From JBBRUG01 sp038247995 (GTDB lineage: Bacteria > Chloroflexota > Chloroflexia > Chloroflexales > Chloroflexaceae), in contig JBBRUG010000005.1 in the NCBI GenBank assembly GCA_038247995.1, positions 1-44,797 on the forward strand: 44,797 bases of DNA. The letters are read 5' to 3'. Shown here piece by piece: positions 38,529-44,797 of this stretch. Made by a program: the position numbers and the translations under genes. The notes beneath the pieces were generated by a model that saw nothing but the letters and a program-made list of their open reading frames with translations, was not told where the DNA came from and did not search any database. The stretch's first letter is position 1; each line of letters opens with the position of its first letter.

Positions 38529-41500
38529 CTAGCGGGCGATAAGCGGCAGGTAGAGCGTGGTGCGCGTCGATTGCTTCAACCCGCTTTGGACGTTCGTTTC
38601 GTTCACCAGCGCCGGGCCAACCGAGAGGTCGTAGAGACCTTCTTCAGCAGTCTCAGTGTAGTGCAAGACGACGATATAGACTGTCTTGCCGGCACTGGGC
38701 GGCAGGGTCATGGTAAGGAAGTCGTTGTTAGTAGGCTCGGTTTCGAGGAACTGTTCAAGCTCCCAGCTTTCATCCTCGGCGAAGGCGAAAACATAGGGAT
38801 CCATGCCGAGGCCGAGATTGGCGACGCGGAGGATGAGTTCGTCGGTGTAATCAGTTGGTACGTCGAGTCGGAAGACATCGAAGTCATTGGCGAAATCGAT
38901 CCAGCCGGGAATGGCGATGTTATCGGGCTGAATAGGCGTCGCCCCGGTGATATCGTCGGCGTGATCGTCGGCCTGCGAGCCGCGTACAAACACCGTGGCG
39001 GTAGCGTACCGCTGGAAATTGCCTTCTACCGGATACGTTTCAGCGGGGCGTGTACGGCCGTCCGGGTTTGGTGATAACGACGGGGCGACGGCCTCTTCGG
39101 TGAAGACGGCGTTGCCTGCGGCATTGTCGAAGTAGACGGAAACAACGTACTCGCCGTTGCCGCGGTACGGCACAATGGCGCTGTAGTACCCGTCGTTGGC
39201 CAGGAAGTCCGGGGCGCTGCCGTTGTCGGTCAAGGTTACGGGCGTAACGCTGCCGTCGGGCGCCTCAACCTCGCCGCGCACGCCTGCGCCGGCAATGGCG
39301 AAATCCTGGCCGACAAACGCCTCGATCACGATGGGCTCAGGGTAGGTGATCTGTTCGCCGGTGACCGCCGTGACTGCGGCGACAAAGGTGCGGGCATTGG
39401 GCTTCGTTTCCGCATCGACCCAGAAGGCGAGATCAAGATCGGCTTCTGTCGCCGGAACAGGCGTAACAGTGAACGTCCATTCGCCGACGTCTGGGTTGGC
39501 GATGCGAGCGCTGGCCAGCGTAGACAGCCCGGTAACGCCGTTACTTTCGCTAAAGGTGGTAAACGGCACGCCGGACAGCGTGCCATTGGGCCGGTTTAGG
39601 GTGATCGTTGCATCCTCGGCGTCGCCGGTGAAGATGATGTCGAGTTGCAAGACGCCGATACTGGCATCGACGTAGAAGGTTGTGGTATAGGGCGTTGGGT
39701 TGTTTGCCACGCCTGCACCGGTCGCCAGATTGGTATCGACGGCGGGCGAGGCGGCCTGATCGGCTGCGCTGAAGGCTAGGCGCAGATCAATGATACTTGC
39801 GCCGGTAAAATAGGCACCGCCGGTTGCATCAGCGAGGTCGAACAGTTCCGTGCTCAGCAGATCATCGCTGCCGAGATCGAAGCTGTAGATCGGCACGGCC
39901 GCGTTCTGATACGGGCCAACCTGATCAAATGGATGGCCGCCTTCGGTATGCACGCCGGCACCGAACAGATAGACGACACGCGTAGATGCTGCCGGTACGC
40001 CGGCGCCGTTCAAGCTGGTCAGAGCTGCTTCCAGGGCATCGCCGGTAGCAACGGCGGGATTGCTGCTGGGCGCAATCCCGTCGATGGCGCTCTTCAACGC
40101 ATCGCGATCGGTCTGGTCGGCAATAATCAGCGGTGCCTGGATGACGCTTACACTGCCGCTGAAGGTGGACACGCCGATCATATCGCCGGCTGATGCCCCA
40201 TTAACGAGGTTCTTCAGCACGGCCTTGATTGAGGCAAGCTGCGTCGCCGACATGTTCGCCGACGTGTCGATCATAAACTGGCGCACAAAATCGGTGCCGG
40301 CCTGCTGCAAATTGCCGGAATCGCCCACCCAAACAAACTGGAGGGCGTTGCGGGCCTCGGTGCGTGCGGTCGGACTGACCAGATCAATCCGGGGCGCCTG
40401 GTTAGGCGCAGGGGCGACAGCGCTCAGTTCCGGGTGGAACAACCGAGTGGGCGCTGTTGAGCGGTTGCCGTCGCGGGGGTCCTGGCTTGCCGGGCGCACG
40501 AGGGTTTCCCAGATACTCGCGCCGTAGATGCGCTGCTGGGCTGTGTTCCGGGTATTGTTTACGGCTGTGGAGAAGTTGAGCCACTGCAGATCGCCATCGA
40601 CGGCGTTCCACTGGCTGTGCATCACCGAGTTCGTTACCGGTGTATCGCCGGAGATGGGCGCGCCGGGCCATGTTCCAGTGGCGTCGCCGCCGCGGTACTC
40701 GTCGTAGATTGAGTAGAAGTAGTGGCCCATTTCGTGGCCGAGGGTGTAGCCACCATTGATGTGGGCGCGATCATTGGCAATAAAACTGGTGCCCTGGAAA
40801 TCATCGCAGTGCTGGATGCGCAAACCGGGCTTGCCGTAACCGGCAACATGCGCATTCGGCCAACACGTGGCGATCCAGACAATATCGGCGCGATCTGCGA
40901 ATGCTCCACCAGTATGGATCTCGATGCGGCGCAGCTTGTTGGCGCCGTTCGACATCTCATACACTGCGTCGGCGAAGTAGCGTAGGTTGGCTTCGATCGC
41001 TGCCCGCTTCGTATTCGCATTCGCTGCCGAGTCGTAGTACGACACAGTCATGTCGATGAAGCGCACCGCCCGGTCACCGCTGGTGATCTGCGCAATTGTG
41101 CTGTCGGGTGAGGCGCCGCCGGCATTCCTGGCGCGTACGCGGTAGCGATACGCGGTATTCCCCGCAACCGTTACATCGATGAAACTGGTGGCGCCGTTGG
41201 TGATAGTGGCGATGTTGGTAAAGCCGCCGTTCCCAACCGCCCGTTCAAGCTCAAATGTTGTTGCGCCGCCGCCGTTCCAGGAGAGCTTCACGGCGCCGCC
41301 GGAATCGAGTTCGGCGTTCAGGTTGGTGGGCGCGCCAGGCGAGCCTACGGCGCTGAGGCTGACGTCATCGATCAGCCAGAGCCCATCGCGTTGTGCGTTG
41401 TGCAGGCGGAAGCGTAGCAACACGTTCGACTGATTGCCGGCCGTTGCCGATAGATCGACGCTGATCGTGCGCAGTGGGACATTATTGATCGATTGGTTTG

Positions 41501-42698
41501 AGCGCCAGGTATTCGTCCAGGTGGCGCCGCCGTTGGTGCTGACATCAACATCGGCGATGGCGTTGCCAAGGTTAAAGAAGAAGGTTCCGAAGGTCAGTTT
41601 TACCGCTGGTCGCCCGGTCAGGTTCAGTTGCGGCGAGCGTAACTCTGTGTTCATCTGACCGGCTGAACCCTGGAGATTATCGGCGATAGCGAAGTTATTC
41701 GTACCGATGCCCAGGTTGCTGGCGCGGGCGCCTGGGTCGTCGAAGCGCCAACCATCGCTCTGACCGTTGTTCTGCACCGTCCAGCCCACCGGAGCGGTGG
41801 TGGCGGTGAAGGTCTCGTTCAGTTCATTGAGATTGGGGCAGGCAGCGGTTGTAGCGGGCGCTAAGTTACTAGCCTGTGAGCTGCCAGCGGTATTGACGCT
41901 GAGGACGCGGTAGGTATAGCTTGTACCACAAGCGACGCCCTCAGCGTCGAGGTAGTTGGTATTGGTGCCGGTGACGGTTGTCAGTGGCGTCCAGTTGGTG
42001 CCGTCGGCCGAGCGTTGCACATTGTATTTCGTGGCGTCCGCCACGGCGCTCCAGGTCAGCGCAACCTGGCTGCCGTTGACGATAGCGTTGAGGTTGGTGG
42101 GTGCTGCGGGAGCGCTCAGGCCGGTGACGGCCACGTCATCGATCTGCCAATACCAGGCCCAGGTTGCATTGTAGTAGCGGAAGCGCAGGCGGACATTGCT
42201 CTGGTTGGCGGCTTGCTCCGAAAGATTCACCGTCACTAGTCCGCTGGCTTGGGTTGTGGTGCGCCAGACGTTGGTCCAGGTTGTGCCGCCATCGATACTG
42301 ACATCGACATCGGCGGTAGAGTTCTCGTAGGGGCGGAAGAAGGTACGAAACTGGAGGCGCGCGGTGCTTATGCCATTCAAACTGAAGGCGGGCGAAATCA
42401 GCGCGGTATCCATTGATACGCCTTCGCCGGCCTGGTCGCTGTCGGCGATCGCAACATTGCCCTGGGCGCCGGTTTCGTTCGTGCGGGTGCCGGGGTTATT
42501 AAAGCTCCAGCCTGGCCCATCGGCGGGCGTGACTGACCAACCATTAGGGGCAGTGGCGGCGCTGAAGGCCTGGGTGGTCAGGCCGCCTTGGGCTAATACG
42601 GAAAGCGGGATAGAGCTGACGAGAATGGCAATAACGAGGAATAGGGCGGTGATGGTCGGCGAACGATGTGAACGGCGGACGGTCAGGCGGGGGGGCAT
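38529..42698 (-). CDS. Large secreted CLCA-like metalloprotease/VWA protein with FN3 repeats
   Basis: A 1389-residue exported protein. Signal peptide at residues ~1-36 (ALFLVIAILVSSIPLSVLAQ). Two sandwich domains (about 45-195 and 295-450, each with DVDVSxxGGxTWTNxWR) alternate with fibronectin-III-like domains (about 197-285 and 455-540). A zinc-protease domain spans about 545-760, with HEMGHYFYSIYDEY at 655-668; its HExxH-x6-DEY spacing equals that of CLCA proteins (HEWAHLRWGVFDEY). A VWA-like domain follows (about 805-985; DTSAN at 810-814 is a partial MIDAS). Beta-rich domains and a pre-peptidase-like C-terminal domain end in LYLPLIAR. AAAGG precedes the ATG. Confidence 0.87.
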   Translation of the reverse strand: MPPRLTVRRSHRSPTITALFLVIAILVSSIPLSVLAQGGLTTQAFSAATAPNGWSVTPADGPGWSFNNPGTRTNETGAQGNVAIADSDQAGEGVSMDTALISPAFSLNGISTARLQFRTFFRPYENSTADVDVSIDGGTTWTNVWRTTTQASGLVTVNLSEQAANQSNVRLRFRYYNATWAWYWQIDDVAVTGLSAPAAPTNLNAIVNGSQVALTWSAVADATKYNVQRSADGTNWTPLTTVTGTNTNYLDAEGVACGTSYTYRVLSVNTAGSSQASNLAPATTAACPNLNELNETFTATTAPVGWTVQNNGQSDGWRFDDPGARASNLGIGTNNFAIADNLQGSAGQMNTELRSPQLNLTGRPAVKLTFGTFFFNLGNAIADVDVSTNGGATWTNTWRSNQSINNVPLRTISVDLSATAGNQSNVLLRFRLHNAQRDGLWLIDDVSLSAVGSPGAPTNLNAELDSGGAVKLSWNGGGATTFELERAVGNGGFTNIATITNGATSFIDVTVAGNTAYRYRVRARNAGGASPDSTIAQITSGDRAVRFIDMTVSYYDSAANANTKRAAIEANLRYFADAVYEMSNGANKLRRIEIHTGGAFADRADIVWIATCWPNAHVAGYGKPGLRIQHCDDFQGTSFIANDRAHINGGYTLGHEMGHYFYSIYDEYRGGDATGTWPGAPISGDTPVTNSVMHSQWNAVDGDLQWLNFSTAVNNTRNTAQQRIYGASIWETLVRPASQDPRDGNRSTAPTRLFHPELSAVAPAPNQAPRIDLVSPTARTEARNALQFVWVGDSGNLQQAGTDFVRQFMIDTSANMSATQLASIKAVLKNLVNGASAGDMIGVSTFSGSVSVIQAPLIIADQTDRDALKSAIDGIAPSSNPAVATGDALEAALTSLNGAGVPAASTRVVYLFGAGVHTEGGHPFDQVGPYQNAAVPIYSFDLGSDDLLSTELFDLADATGGAYFTGASIIDLRLAFSAADQAASPAVDTNLATGAGVANNPTPYTTTFYVDASIGVLQLDIIFTGDAEDATITLNRPNGTLSGVPFTTFSESNGVTGLSTLASARIANPDVGEWTFTVTPVPATEADLDLAFWVDAETKPNARTFVAAVTAVTGEQITYPEPIVIEAFVGQDFAIAGAGVRGEVEAPDGSVTPVTLTDNGSAPDFLANDGYYSAIVPYRGNGEYVVSVYFDNAAGNAVFTEEAVAPSLSPNPDGRTRPAETYPVEGNFQRYATATVFVRGSQADDHADDITGATPIQPDNIAIPGWIDFANDFDVFRLDVPTDYTDELILRVANLGLGMDPYVFAFAEDESWELEQFLETEPTNNDFLTMTLPPSAGKTVYIVVLHYTETAEEGLYDLSVGPALVNETNVQSGLKQSTRTTLYLPLIAR

Positions 42699-42842
42699 GC
42701 AAGGACCTTTCCACTTCCGGTAGGGCGGCCTCGGTCAGCTTTGACACGGCGCGAGGTACGTAACGATGGCGAATACGGAATGGACAGCGCATAGAGCATC
42801 CTATCAAGACGCGCTTACCAAAACCGATAGTACGAGAATCAG

Positions 42843-42877
42843 AAAGGCGAAGCACACGCTTGCGCGCATACTTCGCC
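42843..42877 (-). terminator. Terminator after phaB
   Basis: GGCGAAG (42846-42852) pairs with CTTCGCC (42871-42877); on the minus strand TTTCT follows the stem. It lies about 30 bases after the phaB stop and before the CLCA-like start. Confidence 0.65.
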
Positions 42878-42908
42878 CAGTATCGAAGAAGCGGTTTACC
42901 GGATCGGC

Positions 42909-43649
42909 TTAAATCGTCAGGCCGCCATCGACCGAAATCACCGAGCCGGTGATGAAGCCGGCCTCGTCGGAGGCGAGGAACAGGTAGGCGTTGGCGATAT
43001 CCTGGGCGCTGCCGAGCTTGCGCAGCGGCGTGCGCTCCTGAATGGTGTCGAGCACCTTCTCGGGCACCGACGCAATCATATCGGTTTGCACGAAGCCGGG
43101 GGCGATCGCATTGACGCGAATGCCGTTCGGGCCAAGCTCGCGCGCCCAGGTCTTCGTCATGCCGATCACGCCCGACTTGGCAGCGGCATAATTCGTCTGG
43201 CCGAAGTTGCCGTGCAAGCCGACGATCGACGCGGCGTTGAGGATCACGCCACTGCCCTGGGCGATCATATGCGGCGTAGCAAACTTGGTGCAGAGCCAGA
43301 CGCCCTTCAGGTTGACATCGATCACCGCGTCCCACTGCTCTTCGGTCAGCTTCTGGACGCGAGCATCGCGGGTGATGCCGGCGTTGTTGATCAGGATGTC
43401 GAGCCGGCCGGCCCACTCGTGGGTGGTGCGGACGGCAACCTCGACGGATTCGGCGCGAGCGACATCGAGGAAGACCGCCTTGGCCCGGCCATCGGCGCGG
43501 GTAATCTCATCGGCGACTGCCTGCGCGGCGCTGAGGTTAATATCGGCGACAGCGACATGAGCGCCTTCGCGAGCGAAGGTGAGCGCGGTCATCCGGCCGA
43601 TGCCATGGCCGGCTCCGGTGATCAGGGCGACTTTGTTGGCAAGACGCAT
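42909..43649 (-). CDS. phaB: Acetoacetyl-CoA reductase / 3-oxoacyl-ACP reductase (SDR family)
   Basis: A 246-residue classical short-chain dehydrogenase. Nucleotide motif TGAGHGIG (11-18), NNAG (88-91), catalytic Ser141, Tyr154 and Lys158 (YAAAK), and the C-terminal FITGSVISVDGGLTI. Next to phaC on the same strand, it most likely reduces acetoacetyl-CoA to 3-hydroxybutyryl-CoA for PHA synthesis, though FabG activity cannot be excluded. Asp36 at the end of the second strand (AVADINL) favours NADH over NADPH, unlike many PhaB enzymes. AAGGAG lies about 8 bases upstream of the ATG. Confidence 0.85.
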   Translation of the reverse strand: MRLANKVALITGAGHGIGRMTALTFAREGAHVAVADINLSAAQAVADEITRADGRAKAVFLDVARAESVEVAVRTTHEWAGRLDILINNAGITRDARVQKLTEEQWDAVIDVNLKGVWLCTKFATPHMIAQGSGVILNAASIVGLHGNFGQTNYAAAKSGVIGMTKTWARELGPNGIRVNAIAPGFVQTDMIASVPEKVLDTIQERTPLRKLGSAQDIANAYLFLASDEAGFITGSVISVDGGLTI

Positions 43650-43729
43650 GGTAGGTTGCTCCTTGTTGAGCCGACGTTGGGCCGCAGCAAGTGCTTCGGC
43701 CTTATGGTTTCTATGCGGGCTGACAGACA

Positions 43730-43758
43730 GTAAGGCCGCAGCACGGCTGCGGCCTTAC
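43730..43758 (-). terminator. Hairpin at the phaC stop codon
   Basis: GTAAGGCCGCAG (43730-43741) pairs perfectly with CTGCGGCCTTAC (43747-43758) around a 5-base loop. The phaC stop (43755-43757) lies within the stem. With no T-run, it may limit read-through into phaB or protect the phaC mRNA. Confidence 0.6.
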
Positions 43759-44789
43759 TTGCTGCGCTGGGCGAGCCAGGCCCCGATTTGCGGCCAGACG
43801 CGCTTGCTGGCGCCGCTGCCGACCATCATGCCGATGTGACCACCGCGCATCTCCAGCAGGAGTTTGTCGCGCGTGCCGACCCGATCCATCACCGTGACCG
43901 ACTGGCACGTAGGCACGATATGGTCTTTGTCGGCGATGACATTGAGGAAGTTGGCGGTGATATTCTTCAGATCGACCACCTGGCCTTCCATGATTAGCTT
44001 GTTTTCCATCAGCCGGTTTTCGCGGAAGAACTCCACGACCCACTGACGGAACGCGGCGCCCGGAAAATCGACATTGTCGGTAACCCAGGTGTTCATTGCG
44101 AGCCAGGCCTCGACGACAGCCGGATTATCGAGGTTGTCCCAGAGTTTCAGGTAGGTGCCGATATAGTTTTCGACCGGCTTGAGCATCTTATTGCCGTACT
44201 CGATCACACTGGCCGGTACATTGCCGTATTGGCGCACGAGTTCATCGACGTTGTAATATTCAGTGTTCAACCAGCGATTAAACGCCCCGCCTTCCTTGTC
44301 GCTGAAGTCGAGCGGCGCAGTCAGCAGCAGCAGATTGCGCAGGCCGTCGTTGGGGCGCATAGCGGCATAGATCGCGCAGATCGTGGCACCGATGCACCAG
44401 CCGAGCATGCTAAAGTCGCGGGTGCCGGCGTGGCGCTGCATTGCGCGGACGACGCGGGGCAGGAAGCGCAGCGCGAAGTCTTCAAAGTTGTATTTTGCGT
44501 CTTCCAGGCCCGGCGTGCCCCAATCGAGCAGATACACTTCGTAACCCTGTTGGAGCAGGTATTCGACGAAGCTATTGTTGGGGCGTAGGTCGAAGATATA
44601 CGGCCGGTTGATCAGGGCAAAAACGAGTAGCAAGGGCACTGGCTTGCGTTGCTCGACGGGAACTTGCGGAAAGTAGTGATAGAGGCGCATCTTATTGAGC
44701 GCCCAGATCTGTTCTTTGGGGGTCTGATTCACAGCGACATTCACCCGGTTTGCGGCCAGGCGAGCGGCCATCTCGCTACTTTTCGTCAT
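43755..44789 (-). CDS. phaC: Class III poly(3-hydroxyalkanoate) synthase subunit PhaC
   Basis: A 344-residue alpha/beta-hydrolase-fold enzyme that polymerises 3-hydroxyacyl-CoA into PHA granules. The lipase-like box is LGWCIGA with nucleophile Cys132; the catalytic Asp is in ADKDHIVP (Asp289 before His290) and the general-base His in RGGHIGMM (His318). The length (~350) and PLLLVFALINRPYIFDLRP / YLLDWGTP stretches mark class III synthases, which need the partner PhaE. No phaE is in the window; only a few bases lie upstream. It is followed by phaB, with a hairpin between. Confidence 0.94.
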   Translation of the reverse strand: MTKSSEMAARLAANRVNVAVNQTPKEQIWALNKMRLYHYFPQVPVEQRKPVPLLLVFALINRPYIFDLRPNNSFVEYLLQQGYEVYLLDWGTPGLEDAKYNFEDFALRFLPRVVRAMQRHAGTRDFSMLGWCIGATICAIYAAMRPNDGLRNLLLLTAPLDFSDKEGGAFNRWLNTEYYNVDELVRQYGNVPASVIEYGNKMLKPVENYIGTYLKLWDNLDNPAVVEAWLAMNTWVTDNVDFPGAAFRQWVVEFFRENRLMENKLIMEGQVVDLKNITANFLNVIADKDHIVPTCQSVTVMDRVGTRDKLLLEMRGGHIGMMVGSGASKRVWPQIGAWLAQRSK

Positions 44790-44797
44790 CCGCTCCA

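Noticed and set aside
42544..43416. 290-codon minus-strand frame overlapping phaB
   Set aside because: It is phaB read in another frame (Arg-rich), crossing into the CLCA-like promoter region.

Overview
The window reads as a chromosomal segment of a Chloroflexota bacterium, most likely order Chloroflexales (Chloroflexus/Roseiflexus/Oscillochloris relatives). This is an inference from several signs: the atpBEFHAGDC order, a class III polyhydroxyalkanoate (PHA) synthase, a methylmalonyl-CoA epimerase, many GAF-type sensor kinases, and a large secreted protein ending in LYLPLIAR. The DNA is GC-rich and densely coded. It looks like ordinary host sequence; I see no phage, plasmid, insertion sequence or CRISPR array.

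Layout. 1-2492 (minus): a cut-off Met/His-rich membrane protein, then a compact trio (phosphomutase-like, DUF3090, SCO1664-type kinase-like). 2568-2808: promoter, two tRNA-Ala genes and a palindromic terminator. 2917-7491: isoaspartyl peptidase, a TetR repressor with a double operator and a coupled 48-residue membrane ORF, a GAF-PAS histidine kinase, methylmalonyl-CoA epimerase. 7531-9344 (minus): a methyltransferase and MreB. 9501-16508 (minus): the whole F1Fo ATP synthase operon behind a near-consensus promoter. 16919-20972 (minus): a signalling operon of an unrecognised KOW-tailed protein, a REC-GAF-kinase hybrid and a pseudo-receiver/roadblock protein. 21075-26266 (plus): a degenerate cyclase-like lipoprotein, an HD protein, ScpA, a three-GAF NarL-type kinase and its LuxR-type regulator, closed by two terminators. 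26446-34662 (plus): MBL-fold hydrolase, RecO, PH-SHOCT membrane protein, purine nucleoside phosphorylase, a 953-residue protein with two different cysteine-protease-like sites, a small monooxygenase and an M20 peptidase. 34733-44789 (minus): a repeat-riddled GT87-type membrane protein, MurJ, a CLCA-like secreted metalloprotease/VWA protein, and phaC-phaB.

Themes. PHA synthase and acetoacetyl-CoA reductase form a storage-polymer unit. MreB and MurJ are cell-envelope genes, and ScpA condenses the chromosome. Three sensor kinases, one canonical regulator and one pseudo-receiver show heavy signalling investment.

The most unusual layer is repetitive. Six copies of a ~100-bp imperfect palindrome are scattered here; two supply the stop codon of the preceding gene and one is read through in frame inside the GT87-type gene. 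There are also several short tandem repeats, mostly with 7-bp units, three of them inside that same gene. The strongest candidate for new biology at protein level is the two-site protease at 30171-33032, followed by the CLCA-like protein and the SCO1664/DUF3090/phosphomutase trio.
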